64,000 bases of DNA from the NCBI GenBank assembly GCA_023382975.1, contig JAHDXO010000019.1:85297-149296 (forward strand), written 5' to 3'. The DNA is from Pirellulaceae bacterium. Its GTDB lineage: Bacteria > Planctomycetota > Planctomycetia > Pirellulales > Pirellulaceae. The position numbers and the translations under genes were made by a program. Positions 37,609 to 46,792 of the stretch are shown here, in pieces. The notes below the pieces were generated by a model. The model saw nothing but the letters and a program-made list of their open reading frames with translations. It ran no database searches and was not told the DNA's origin. Every line of letters starts with the position of its first letter. Position 1 is the first letter of the stretch.

Positions 37609-37796
37609 CCTAGATGAATTCTGAATGAAGGAACTCCAGTGCGTCCGAGTGGTTGCAGGATACGCGGGTGATATGGTATCAAAGTCCCACGCTTGGCTTC
37701 CACGATGTTCCGAGGCGGGCTCGGTTTGATCGGCCGCTGATTGGGCTCGTCGTCTGGTTCCGACCCATCAACACTTCGCAGAGGGAGATTGGATTC

Positions 37797-39149
37797 ATGC
37801 GTACCGTCATCGGGTGGATGCTGCTCGCTCTTGTCGTCGCCGGTGTTGCTCGTGCCTCGGATGTCCGAACGTGGACGGATCGAGCGGGCCGGCAATTCGA
37901 AGGTGAATACATCGGGTTCACCGACGGACAAGTCCAAGTCAAACGGACTAGCGATGGGCAGACTTTCCAGCTTCCCTTGGAACGGTTCAGCGATGCCGAC
38001 CAGCAGTTCGTGAAGTCCCGCGTCTCGGCGGAGACGCCGCCAACGAAGACCGGCGTCAAGCCGGAGGTCGGTGCGAAGCCTGCCGCCGACGCAGGCCGGC
38101 CGCTTCGCGTCGCCTACTTCGTGCCGGCCGACCGAGAACCGGAACCCAACCATCTCGCCCGTTTGGACCGGGTGATGACGAGTATCCAGACGTTCTACCG
38201 CAACGGCATGCGGGCCCATGGATACGGACCGACAACGTTCCGCCTGGATCGTGCGGCCGACAATCAACTGAATCTGATCATGGTCAAGGGGAAGGAACCG
38301 TTCCAGGCGTACGATCGGGAGGCCAAGGACAGAATACGAAAAGAAGTGCGTGAGGAATTCGCTCGGCGAGGTCTCGATTTCGAACGCGAGGTGGTCGTAG
38401 TGTTTCAAGCTCTGCTACTGCGAGCGCCTGGTCAAACGACTGAGATTGGACCGTTCATCGGCGGCGGCAACGGGTACAAAGGATCTGCACTCGTCTATGA
38501 CGACATGCGATTAGACGCCGCATTGCTGGGCTCGAATCAACCGGACGGTTTCTCGACGGGTGGCAAGACGATCGGCGATTTCAACACGGGTTACATCGGC
38601 GGGACGGCCCATGAACTCGGGCATGCGTTCGGCCTGGGCCATGACGCGGAACGTACGATGTTACGCCAACGGCTGGGCAGGTCGTTGATGGGACGCGGCA
38701 ATCACGATTACGGCAAAGAACTGCGGGGAAAAGGGCCGGGAGCATTTCTGTCCCCCGCGTCGGCGTTTGCTCTTTCGCTCCATCCACTGTTCACCGGGCT
38801 GGATCTCGACGACAAGTCGCCGGAGGTCACCATCGAGGAACTCTCGGCCATTCCGGCGGTGGGGGGACTGACGTTGACCGGACGAATCACCGGCGATCCG
38901 AAGCCCGTCGGCTTGATCGCCTTCAACGATCCGGCTACCGATCCGTCGGATTACGATGCTGTGGGTTGGCCGACCCGCTTCAAGGCGGACGGCACTTTTC
39001 GGCTGCCGATCACCGATCTGGTTCCGGGCGCCTATGAGTTGCGCCTGCGCGTGTACAGTGAAAACGGCCAAGCCAAGCGATTTGCCTACAGTTACCAGGT
39101 CGATTCGTTCGGACGCCCCGACGTCAGCCAGTTGAAGGTGACGAACTAG
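37797..39149 (+). CDS. Secreted SHD1-domain zinc metallopeptidase-like protein
   Basis: 450 residues from the ATG at 37797, preceded by GAGGGAGA. A signal peptide (VIGWMLLALVVAGVARA) is followed by an SHD1 (SLA1 homology 1) domain, RTWTDRAGRQFEGEYIGF, a planctomycete favourite, then a region with the zincin motif HELGHAFGLGHD at about residue 271, whose third ligand pattern HExxHxxGxxHD is metzincin-like. A beta-sandwich of about 90 residues closes the protein. An upstream start at 37653 would hide the signal peptide. Probably a periplasmic or secreted protease; substrate unknown. Confidence 0.85.
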   Translation: MRTVIGWMLLALVVAGVARASDVRTWTDRAGRQFEGEYIGFTDGQVQVKRTSDGQTFQLPLERFSDADQQFVKSRVSAETPPTKTGVKPEVGAKPAADAGRPLRVAYFVPADREPEPNHLARLDRVMTSIQTFYRNGMRAHGYGPTTFRLDRAADNQLNLIMVKGKEPFQAYDREAKDRIRKEVREEFARRGLDFEREVVVVFQALLLRAPGQTTEIGPFIGGGNGYKGSALVYDDMRLDAALLGSNQPDGFSTGGKTIGDFNTGYIGGTAHELGHAFGLGHDAERTMLRQRLGRSLMGRGNHDYGKELRGKGPGAFLSPASAFALSLHPLFTGLDLDDKSPEVTIEELSAIPAVGGLTLTGRITGDPKPVGLIAFNDPATDPSDYDAVGWPTRFKADGTFRLPITDLVPGAYELRLRVYSENGQAKRFAYSYQVDSFGRPDVSQLKVTN

Positions 39150-39201
39150 CCTTGCGGGAACAGCAACACTGAGAGCGATCGTGGTTCAGAAAAGGAGATT
39201 C

Positions 39202-40572
39202 ATGATGCATGCGAGTCAGCGAGCTGGATGGACGATGGTCGTCCTGCTGGCGGCAACGCCGATGATTTCGGCGACCGCGAGTGCGGCGGAAGTAGTTCGG
39301 AGATTCCGGGAAACCGACGAGTCGTTTGCCAATCCCGGTCAGGGCTGGATGACGACACGGCGGATGCCAGACGGTCCGGGGCGATTCCCGTACTCGGTGG
39401 CCTACTTTCGGATGAACTGGGAGGAACTGGAACCGGACGAAGGCCAGTACCAGTGGCAGCGAATCGACGAACCGTTGGAAGCCTGGGCCAAACGCGATGC
39501 CCGGATCGCGATGCGGATCATGACCACCAACGCTCATTCGCGAGGCTACTACTGTTCGCCGAAGTGGCTCTTCGACGCGGGCTGCAAGTCGTACGAGTAC
39601 ACCGTCGGCGGAGACGACATCACTTCGGGCGGCGCGCGGATCACGCGGATCGAACCGGACTACGGCGATCCGTTGTATATCGAGAAACACGGCCGCTTCA
39701 TCCAGGCATTGGCTGATCGTTATGACGGCCATCCGCAGGTCGAGTTCCTCGACATCGGCTCCTACGGCATCTGGGGCGAATGGCACACCAAGAACCCGCA
39801 GCCGTGGCCGGTCCGCAAGCAGATCATCGACATGTACCTGAACGGATTCCGCAAGACCTCGCTGGTGATGATGTCGGACGATGCCGAGGCGATGGCCTAC
39901 GCGTTGCCGCGCGGGACGGGCTTCCGCCGCGACGGCGTCGGCTCGCCGTGGCACGAAACCAACTGGATCGGTTCCAAGAAGTACGCGGCGGTACCGGGCT
40001 TTGCCGATCAATGGAAACGGGCGCCGGTGGTCTTCGAATGGTACGGTCCGTACGAGTACCTGCTCCAACGCGGCTGGTCCTTCGACCGAGCTTTGGAGTT
40101 CATGGAGGCGAACCACGTCACCTTTATCAACGACAACGTGGGGCAGGTGCCTGCCGATCAGATGAGCAAGTTGGAGGCGATCGGACGCCGCGCCGGCTAT
40201 CGCTTCGTGCTGCGCGAAATCTCGCATCCGGACCACGTGGCGGCGGGCGAATTGCTGGCGGTGAACATGAAGTGGTCGAACGTGGGCGTGGGCAAACTGT
40301 ATCGTCGCTATGGGCTGGTATTGTATCTGCTGGATTCGAGCGACCGCGTCATCTGCCAACAGGCACAAGCCGCCGTCGATCCAACTGGCTGGCTGCCCGG
40401 CGACCACTCGGTGGCCGCGACGCTGCGTTTGCCGGCGGATATGACGCCCGGTTCGTACTCGCTGGGAGTGGCCTTGGTGGACTCGGCCAGCGACAAGCCC
40501 GCCATCCATCTGGCCATCGATGCTCCCCATAGCGCCCGACTGTACCGAGTCGGTTCCGTACAAACAAAATAG
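39202..40572 (+). CDS. Secreted DUF4832-like glycoside-hydrolase-type protein
   Basis: 456 residues. A signal peptide (MMHASQRAGWTMVVLLAATP) is followed by a TIM-barrel reminiscent of GH42/beta-galactosidase-like domains (GWMTTRRMPDG, AYFRMNWEELEPDEGQYQW, EFLDIGSYGIWGEWHTK) and a C-terminal beta-domain of the DUF4832 type (AAGELLAVNMKWSNVGVGKLY). The catalytic carboxylates are not certain from sequence alone. The ATG at 39202 follows AAAGGAG; a GTG at 39181 lies further up. Likely acts on a carbohydrate outside the cell. Confidence 0.78.
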   Translation: MMHASQRAGWTMVVLLAATPMISATASAAEVVRRFRETDESFANPGQGWMTTRRMPDGPGRFPYSVAYFRMNWEELEPDEGQYQWQRIDEPLEAWAKRDARIAMRIMTTNAHSRGYYCSPKWLFDAGCKSYEYTVGGDDITSGGARITRIEPDYGDPLYIEKHGRFIQALADRYDGHPQVEFLDIGSYGIWGEWHTKNPQPWPVRKQIIDMYLNGFRKTSLVMMSDDAEAMAYALPRGTGFRRDGVGSPWHETNWIGSKKYAAVPGFADQWKRAPVVFEWYGPYEYLLQRGWSFDRALEFMEANHVTFINDNVGQVPADQMSKLEAIGRRAGYRFVLREISHPDHVAAGELLAVNMKWSNVGVGKLYRRYGLVLYLLDSSDRVICQQAQAAVDPTGWLPGDHSVAATLRLPADMTPGSYSLGVALVDSASDKPAIHLAIDAPHSARLYRVGSVQTK

Positions 40573-40653
40573 CCACCCGATACGAATCGGAGATCTCTCG
40601 TTCAACAACCCCAAGAGTCCCCGAAGCCATGTTGTCTATCTCCCCAATTCTCG

Positions 40654-40769
40654 TAAGGATTGTTCGAGAAAGAAGTGCCATTCGGGTCAGGAGTCATTTG
40701 TGCGAAGCACCCGGAGGGTCAGTTCCCGGCAAGTGACTCCTGACACTTTGCTCGACCAATCCTAACGCG
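40654..40769. mobile_element. Second, related palindromic element
   Basis: Outer arms TAAGGATTGTTCGAGAAAG (from 40654) and its near complement ending at 40766, inner arms GTCAGGAGTCA (40686-40696) and TGACTCCTGAC (40734-40744) in perfect complement. It shares the TTCGAGAAA core and a right-hand CTAACGCG with the 108-bp element immediately downstream, so the two appear to be related families placed side by side. No coding capacity. Confidence 0.6.
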
Positions 40770-40786
40770 TGAACTCCAGCAAACCT

Positions 40787-40894
40787 CCTAAGCATCGTTC
40801 GAGAAACAACTGTCGCCTCGCCAATGTAGCCATCACACTCCGTGGGATGATCAGCAATAAAGACTGGACAGTTATTTCTCGAACGATGCTAACG
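40787..40894. mobile_element. MITE-like palindromic element, copy 2
   Basis: 108 bp, matching the element at 3014-3121 except at two core positions that I can see and a flank base. The terminal palindrome is GCATCGTTCGAGAAA (40792 on) to TTTCTCGAACGATGC (to 40889). It lies between the convergent DUF4832 and symporter-partner genes, a neutral place for insertion. Confidence 0.72.
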
Positions 40895-40906
40895 CGAAGG
40901 GCCGGT

Positions 40907-41089
40907 CTACGACTTGCGTCGGCCGTCCCCCTCGCTTCGCGCCGATAGTTGCCTCAGCATCTGCCGGATGTCCACGGCGCCGCGCACGGCGACGTAGGCG
41001 GTCACCGTCGAATACCAGACGAGCACGGCCAGCGTCAAGCCGCCCCAGAATCCATGATTGGTCAGCATATCCACAATGCCTTGGATCAT
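40907..41089 (-). CDS. 60-residue membrane protein coupled to the SSS symporter
   Basis: MIQGIVDMLTNHGFWGGLTL begins a single-helix protein (GGLTLAVLVWYSTVTAYVAV) with a basic C-terminal tail ending SEGDGRRKS. The ATG at 41089 overlaps the symporter stop as ATGA, so it is translated with it. Small accessory membrane proteins of this type accompany several SSS transporters; a role in stability or assembly is plausible but unproven. Its reading frame stays open further upstream through the symporter gene. Confidence 0.72.
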   Translation of the reverse strand: MIQGIVDMLTNHGFWGGLTLAVLVWYSTVTAYVAVRGAVDIRQMLRQLSARSEGDGRRKS

Positions 41090-42573
41090 CTTACCCCTTT
41101 CCCGTTCGAGGAATCGTCGATGGCCGATTTGAGCAGCGAACCAACGATCATCGCCAAGGCCACGATCACATAGGTCGCGATGCCGCAATGCCGGTCGTGA
41201 TCCTTGAACCATTGCGTGTACGGACCGACTTTCTGCAACACCAGCGTTGCGACCGGCAATGTCGCGCCGAAAATGATCGCTCCCGCCGCTCCCCAACTGT
41301 TGGCCCGAGGCCAGTAGCAGCAAGCGATCAGCAGCACCGACAGGCTCGACAGGTAGATGGTTCCCGTGATGCCCAGGTAGGTCCACAGATCGCCTTCGAT
41401 TTCGTACCACAGCCCGTAGAACAGCAGGAAGACGCCGATCAGGGCCACGATCATCCGATTGACCAACAGGCCCCGCTTTTCGGACCACTTCGTTTTGCGG
41501 AACGGAGCCAGGATGTCGTTGTAGATGACGCTGCCCCAGGTCAGCATGTACGAGGAATCGGTGCTCATGTCGGCCGCCAGCATCGCGGCGATCAACAGCC
41601 CCATCAGTCCCGGCGGCACGATCAGCGCCAGCATCTTGGGCATCGCCAGCAGCGTGTCATCGCCCACGACGTCGGGCGCCAGGTAAGCCAATGCGGCGAT
41701 CCCCCAGATGCCGGGAATCAGGAACCGAGCGACGAAGAAGAACGAAGTGCCGACGTAGATCCGCCGCGCCGTGCCGGAATCCTTGGCGCTCAGCACGCGC
41801 GAGACCACGGTCTGCCAGGTCAGCACGGCCGCCGTGTTCAGCAGCAAGTTAAAGATGACATACGACCAGCCCATCGAGTCGTTGACCAGCGGATTAAAGC
41901 CGCCGGGCCCGTGATGCTGCTCGACCGCTCCGACCAACGCGTTCCAGCCGATCGTCCGCAGGATCAGAATGGTCACCGCCAGCAGCCCGCCGCTCATCAC
42001 CAGGAACTGCAGGAAATCGGTCACCAGCACCGACAGCATGCCGCCCAGGATCGTGTACAGCGCCACCCCGATCAGCATCGCCGTCATCATCTCTTCGAGA
42101 TACCCGCGGTCGATGTCGGCGATGGTCACCAGGAACTCGCCGCCTGTGCGAAGAAAGACGCCCATATTCAACAGGCCGCCCAGAACGACGACCACTCCGG
42201 CCGCCCAGCGGATTCGCGGACCGAATTTCTTCTCGAAGATTTCGGGGATGGTCAGCGCCCCGGAATCCCGCAGCGGCTTGATGCAGAACCCGCTCAGGCC
42301 GACGACCAGCATGGCCAAGCACTGCAAGATCCCCGGAATCGCGCCGGCGAACCCTTTCTCGTACCCGTTCTGCGCCGTGTACATGCAGGTCACAATGCCG
42401 AACTCGGTGGCCGCGAGGGACGCGATTCCCAGATACAGGTTCATCTCGCGGCCGGCGACCAGGAAATCTTCGACCCGGCCCACGTACCGCCTCACCATCA
42501 GCCCGGCGGTCATCGTGCCCAGCAGATACAAACTGATGATCAGGCCGTCCGGCCAAAACATGATTCCGTTCAT
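41086..42573 (-). CDS. Sodium:solute symporter (SSS family)
   Basis: 495 residues with about 13 hydrophobic helices, in the range of SSS transporters. Features include the N-terminal DFLVAGREMNLYLGIASLAATEFG, the core GYEKGFAGAIPG and the conserved QTVVSRVLSAKDSGTARR, and the C-terminal LAADMSTDSSYMLTWGSVIYND. SSS proteins import sugars, uronates, amino acids or carboxylates with sodium; the substrate cannot be read from sequence, although the neighbouring GH115-like gene 37 bp upstream suggests a sugar or uronic acid. Confidence 0.88.
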   Translation of the reverse strand: MNGIMFWPDGLIISLYLLGTMTAGLMVRRYVGRVEDFLVAGREMNLYLGIASLAATEFGIVTCMYTAQNGYEKGFAGAIPGILQCLAMLVVGLSGFCIKPLRDSGALTIPEIFEKKFGPRIRWAAGVVVVLGGLLNMGVFLRTGGEFLVTIADIDRGYLEEMMTAMLIGVALYTILGGMLSVLVTDFLQFLVMSGGLLAVTILILRTIGWNALVGAVEQHHGPGGFNPLVNDSMGWSYVIFNLLLNTAAVLTWQTVVSRVLSAKDSGTARRIYVGTSFFFVARFLIPGIWGIAALAYLAPDVVGDDTLLAMPKMLALIVPPGLMGLLIAAMLAADMSTDSSYMLTWGSVIYNDILAPFRKTKWSEKRGLLVNRMIVALIGVFLLFYGLWYEIEGDLWTYLGITGTIYLSSLSVLLIACCYWPRANSWGAAGAIIFGATLPVATLVLQKVGPYTQWFKDHDRHCGIATYVIVALAMIVGSLLKSAIDDSSNGKGVR

Positions 42574-42610
42574 GGTACAGGGTTCCGAATGCTTGCGGAA
42601 ACGGATCGTA

Positions 42611-44707
42611 TCATCGTTGTGCCTCGGCTTTCGCGGCCACGCTCTCGGCCAGCGCGCGGCCGCGGTCCAGGTTCATCTTGCGGTCGCCGCGGTACCAATG
42701 TTCCCAGGGGTCAAAGGACGCCAAGGCCTGAGCTTTCCGGATGCCGTCCATCTGCAGGTTGGCCCGCTTCAACGCCGCGGCACCAGCGGCCCAATCGCGC
42801 TGCTGAAATGCCAGCGAGCTTTCCAGCACGCCTTCGGTCCAGCGCAGCAGGCCCAGCATGATCCGTTGCTGGACGATCAGGTTGACGGTCAGCAACCGAC
42901 GGGGTGCGCCCTCCAATCGCTGGGCAACCGCCTCGGTCTCGGCAACGAGCTTGTCGAGCGCCGCCGCCTGAAGCCGCACCGAGCGGAGCCGATCCGCGAC
43001 GTCGTCGGGACTGTCGAGGCGGAAATCCGGGCCGATCCGCGGCACGATGGTTTGCAGAATGCGCACTCCCAGCAAGAAGGTCGCGGCATCGAACGGCGGC
43101 ACGCGGTGATTCACGCCCTCGATTTCGTAGCTGGCAAAAAAATCGCGGTAGCAGCGTTCCACCGCCGCGGCTTCCGCGCCGAAGCGTTCGCGGCACCAGC
43201 GGGCAAGGAACTCGTCGGGATCGAAGACGTCCGGAGCGCGAAGCAGTTCCGCCGTCGCGGCCAGGCCCGGCAGGAACTCGCGAACGTTCGACACGTTGGT
43301 GATGACGTAATCGGCCGACTGACGCCGCTCGGCCTCCTGGACGATCGCCGCGATTCGCGCCGGCGAAACGCCTTGCACCATGTGCGGTCCGTGACTCCAG
43401 TAAGCCTGGTGGTGGTACACGCCGTAGCGGTGATTGGGCTGGCGCTGAACCTTGGCGAAATCGGCGCACATCTCCCAACCGGGGCCGTGGTCGGCGAACA
43501 CGATCGTGATGCCCTCGGGAAACGTCAGGTGCCCGGCTTCGTGCAGTGTAGCGCCCTCCATCCACAGCGTCGTGGTCGCAGGCGGATTGGGCCGGGGATC
43601 AACGGCGCGGACAATCTCGTACTGGCGGGCCATCGCGCGTGAGATCAGCGCGCCCCGCTCTTCCATCGACTGCGGCGCGGCGGAATCCGAGACCCAAAGC
43701 GGGCGGTCGGCGATGCCGCGCAGCCCCAACTGCCAGACCACATTTTCGCCGTACTTGGCCCAGCGCTGGGCGAAGTCGCGCCACACTTGGTCGAACTTCT
43801 CGGGATGCGCCGTGTAAGAATAGGGAACCTTTTCGCCCCGGTCTCGCCAGTAGTTCAGAAAGCCGAATCCGCTGACGCCCAGCGGTTCGATGTGGTGCTG
43901 GCTGACCAGCAAGCCGCGCCGCACCGCGTCGGCCACCAGCCGTTCCTCGGCCGGATTGGTGATGTTAATGAACGATGCTGGAATGATCAGGTTCATGCGC
44001 AGCCGCAGCGCGGCCTCGAACACGTGCCGCGACGCCTGGGGCGAGGTGACCATCGCGTAGAATGGGTAATCGATGTCTCGCGCCCCGCCGTCGGTGTACC
44101 ACTCGGTCAGCAGGTCTTCGTCGTTGACGAACCAGCCGCGGTAGCGCACCGTCGGTTCGCCGCCGGTTCGGTCGATCGATTCCCATTCGAGCCGCTCGAG
44201 CCGCTGTGGCGGAAACGACGCCCAGGAATAGAGCGGGTCCACGCCCAGAAACTCTTCGCAAAACGTGTACAGCCCGAACATGGTGCCCCGCGGGTCGCTG
44301 CCGGCGATCAGCAGCACGCGTTTGGCCGACCCGAGCGTCTTGTCCAGCGAAACGACGCGGAACGCTTCCCATTTGCCCCGGAGCTGCTCCGCCAACCCAG
44401 GCTCAAGCCGCTCGATCAGCGCCGCCGACGCGGGCCGATCGACCGTGGCCAGCAGCACGAACGAGCCGCCAGTTTGCGATGCATCGCGGACCACGGTCGG
44501 ACGGCGGCCCGTGATCCGTTGGACGTCCGCCGCAAGATCCTCAGCCGCCAACAGGACGCACTCCGGCTCCTCCGGCGGCACCAATATCGCGGCCGTGGAC
44601 TGGGGCGTCGACAAAACGAATGGCGCCGCCGCTTCAGTCGGCGCCGCCGACAATACGGCAATGGCGACATGGACGAAGACGATTGCCGCAGCGAATCGAT
44701 GGGTCAT
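42611..44707 (-). CDS. GH115-like alpha-glucuronidase, secreted
   Basis: 698 residues from the ATG at 44707 (site CAGGAG). A signal peptide (FAAAIVFVHVAIAVLSAAPTEA) is followed by an N-terminal alpha/beta domain (AAEDLAADVQRITGRRPTVV) and the GH115-type core: RYRGWFVNDED, VFEAALRLRMNLIIPASF, LVSQHHIEPLG, WQLGLRGIADRPLW. GH115 enzymes remove 4-O-methyl-glucuronic acid from xylan. It is a divergent member, so the exact activity is less sure than the fold. It is followed closely by the SSS symporter, probably one operon. Confidence 0.75.
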   Translation of the reverse strand: MTHRFAAAIVFVHVAIAVLSAAPTEAAAPFVLSTPQSTAAILVPPEEPECVLLAAEDLAADVQRITGRRPTVVRDASQTGGSFVLLATVDRPASAALIERLEPGLAEQLRGKWEAFRVVSLDKTLGSAKRVLLIAGSDPRGTMFGLYTFCEEFLGVDPLYSWASFPPQRLERLEWESIDRTGGEPTVRYRGWFVNDEDLLTEWYTDGGARDIDYPFYAMVTSPQASRHVFEAALRLRMNLIIPASFINITNPAEERLVADAVRRGLLVSQHHIEPLGVSGFGFLNYWRDRGEKVPYSYTAHPEKFDQVWRDFAQRWAKYGENVVWQLGLRGIADRPLWVSDSAAPQSMEERGALISRAMARQYEIVRAVDPRPNPPATTTLWMEGATLHEAGHLTFPEGITIVFADHGPGWEMCADFAKVQRQPNHRYGVYHHQAYWSHGPHMVQGVSPARIAAIVQEAERRQSADYVITNVSNVREFLPGLAATAELLRAPDVFDPDEFLARWCRERFGAEAAAVERCYRDFFASYEIEGVNHRVPPFDAATFLLGVRILQTIVPRIGPDFRLDSPDDVADRLRSVRLQAAALDKLVAETEAVAQRLEGAPRRLLTVNLIVQQRIMLGLLRWTEGVLESSLAFQQRDWAAGAAALKRANLQMDGIRKAQALASFDPWEHWYRGDRKMNLDRGRALAESVAAKAEAQR

Positions 44708-44759
44708 GGGATGTTTCTCCTGGTTCAATGGATGCCGGTATCATAGTAGCCAAAGTCGT

Positions 44760-45008
44760 TTACGCGCTGGACATCACCTTCGTGATCGCATTGGCCCAGT
44801 CAAAGCCCGAGGTGGGCGGGGGCAACGGCTTCCCGTCGCGCTCATAAAGAGCCACGGTTTCCGCAACGATGACGCGGAGTTCTTCAAACACCGCCCGCTC
44901 GTCATCGCCATGACACCCGCCATAGAACAACCCCGGACAACTCCCCACATAACACTGATCTTCCTCGGACCACTCGACGATCTTCACATACCGATCTGCC
45001 GGACTCAT
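44760..45008 (-). CDS. hicB: HicB-family antitoxin
   Basis: 82 residues, MSPADRYVKIVEWSEEDQCY onward, with the partial RNase H-like HicB fold (YVGSCPGLFYGGCHGDDERAVFEELR). HicB binds and neutralises HicA. I place the start at the ATG 45008, preceded by GAGGAG; an ATG at 45032 overlaps the hicA stop and is an alternative. No DNA-binding tail is visible beyond the core. Confidence 0.85.
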   Translation of the reverse strand: MSPADRYVKIVEWSEEDQCYVGSCPGLFYGGCHGDDERAVFEELRVIVAETVALYERDGKPLPPPTSGFDWANAITKVMSSA

Positions 45009-45028
45009 GATTTCGACTCCTCGATTGC

Positions 45029-45202
45029 TCATCGAACCGCTCGCTCTTGGAACTTCTTCGCATCATCTCCAAGACGCCCCGAAAGCGTGACCGGCTTGGT
45101 GACGTTCGGATGCACGAAATCTTGATGACTGCCTTTGCCGCCATGTTCCAAGAATCCGGCATCCAACAAATCTGCGACCAGTTCTCGAATCTTCTTGGGC
45201 AT
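45029..45202 (-). CDS. hicA: HicA-family mRNA interferase toxin
   Basis: 57 residues, MPKKIRELVADLLDAGFLEH onward. The dsRBD-like HicA fold is recognised by GKGSHQDFVHPN, with the catalytic His, and VTLSGRLGDDAKKF. HicA cuts mRNA when not bound by HicB. The gene precedes hicB with an ATGA overlap if the longer hicB start is used. This is a normal hicAB order, and a small self-contained toxin-antitoxin pair. Confidence 0.85.
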   Translation of the reverse strand: MPKKIRELVADLLDAGFLEHGGKGSHQDFVHPNVTKPVTLSGRLGDDAKKFQERAVR

Positions 45203-45306
45203 GATTGCAATGTCACCTGATTGAAGGTTCCAGCACGCCATGACTATCCGAATGGTACTGCAGCCCGCGCAAAATGTTGTGATTTCTCGCGAGGATGACT
45301 TCCGTG

Positions 45307-46713
45307 TTATGGCGCCGCAGTCACGAACAATGTCTGTTTGTCGGCGATCAAAATGGGCGCGTCGTAACAGGGGATGGCCTGGAAACGGTGGACCGCTCCA
45401 TCGTGTTCCCAGTGCGATTGCGGGATCCCGTAGACGAAACCTGTGCGCAGGTCGACGTACACGGGTTCGGTGAATTGGCCGCGGGCAAACTTGAAATCGA
45501 CCGGCGTTTTCTTGTTCTCGTCCGAGGGAATCTTGTCGTGGAACCATGCCGCGACGATCTGCCCGCCCGAAGCCCGATGCTCGTAGCCGTGGACGCTCAG
45601 GGGCAGTCCCTCCGGCATTTCCACCGGATAGTCGCGGATCCGCGCCAGCCGATCGTCGAAAACCGAGGCCAGATTCTGCACGGCGTAGTACGCGGGCTTG
45701 GGATACTCGACCGTTCCGTCGTCGCGCGCCCGAAGCAGTCCCTTGCGGTTCATTTCGTCCGGGTACTTCATGTCCATGATGCCGAACACCGAGGACTCCT
45801 TGTCGCGGCCCAGGTCGGCCAGCAGACGCCGCAGCACGTGCTTGGCCTGGGTCAGTTCCGTCCAGGGGTACTTGTTCAACGCCCGCGTCTCGCACCACTC
45901 GGACGGGCAGCCTGCCTCGCCCTGCCGGATCACGATGCGGTCGGAGTACTTGCGGACGACTTTTTCCAGTTCGATCTCCGGCTCGTTCGGGTCGGGGTTC
46001 CGCTGATGCCGGTGGTGAGTCACCTGATCGACCAGATGCAATTTGTCCTGCTCGGCAAGGATGGCCAGTACCTTGTCTGCGTACTTGTAATCCACGCCGC
46101 TGCCGAGCGACATGGCGATGATCGTGGCCTTGGGTTGGATGGCGCGGACGGTCTCGGCGGTCAGGATCAGCAGCCGGGCGTAGTCCGCAGCGGGAACACG
46201 GTAGTTCGGCTCGTTCCAGACCTCCCATTCATCGATCACCTTTCCGTAGCGTTCCACGTTGGCTTGGACCCACTTGATCCACGCCTCCAGGGCCTCGCCC
46301 GAAGTCGGCACGCCGCCCATCAGCCGCGCCTGGCCACCGCCCTCGTAGATCGGGTTGCCGTAGCTCAGGCACATCCAAGGCGTGACGCCGTGCTTGGGCA
46401 TATCGAACACGGCTTCGTCCAGCCAAGCAAAGTCGTAGACGCCCTTTTCCTGTTCGGTCCGCGCCCAGCCCGCCTGGAGACGCGCCTTCTTGATGCCCAG
46501 TGGACCCAGGTATTCCTTCCAGTGGGCGTAGATCGTGAAATCGCGATCCATGGTCTCCGCGCCAACCGACCAGTTCGAACCTGTGATCTCCTTGGCGTGT
46601 CGCGGCGTCAGCTTCCCGATGCGCGGGAAGCCGATCCCCTCGTGCTCATCGGCCCGCAAAGCCGGCACCACGGCGCACAGGGCGGACAGGGTCAACAGAA
46701 CGATGATGCGCAT
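45307..46713 (-). CDS. GH39-like glycoside hydrolase, secreted
   Basis: 468 residues. A signal peptide (MRIIVLLTLSALCAVVPALRA) is followed by a clan-A TIM barrel with WEVWNEPN near residue 160 (the NEP motif with the acid/base Glu) and QGEAGCPSE further on, whose Glu is a candidate nucleophile. A C-terminal beta-domain follows. GH39 and related families include beta-xylosidases. The ATG at 46713 follows AAGGAGA; an upstream start at 46809 lies in the preceding gene's end. The family assignment is by resemblance. Confidence 0.72.
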   Translation of the reverse strand: MRIIVLLTLSALCAVVPALRADEHEGIGFPRIGKLTPRHAKEITGSNWSVGAETMDRDFTIYAHWKEYLGPLGIKKARLQAGWARTEQEKGVYDFAWLDEAVFDMPKHGVTPWMCLSYGNPIYEGGGQARLMGGVPTSGEALEAWIKWVQANVERYGKVIDEWEVWNEPNYRVPAADYARLLILTAETVRAIQPKATIIAMSLGSGVDYKYADKVLAILAEQDKLHLVDQVTHHRHQRNPDPNEPEIELEKVVRKYSDRIVIRQGEAGCPSEWCETRALNKYPWTELTQAKHVLRRLLADLGRDKESSVFGIMDMKYPDEMNRKGLLRARDDGTVEYPKPAYYAVQNLASVFDDRLARIRDYPVEMPEGLPLSVHGYEHRASGGQIVAAWFHDKIPSDENKKTPVDFKFARGQFTEPVYVDLRTGFVYGIPQSHWEHDGAVHRFQAIPCYDAPILIADKQTLFVTAAP

Positions 46714-46792
46714 GGCAAGGTCTCCTTCTTTGCCAAACAACATACCGTCCACGGCGAGGAGAAACCAGACTCGCAGAAAATCGGCGAGGTTT

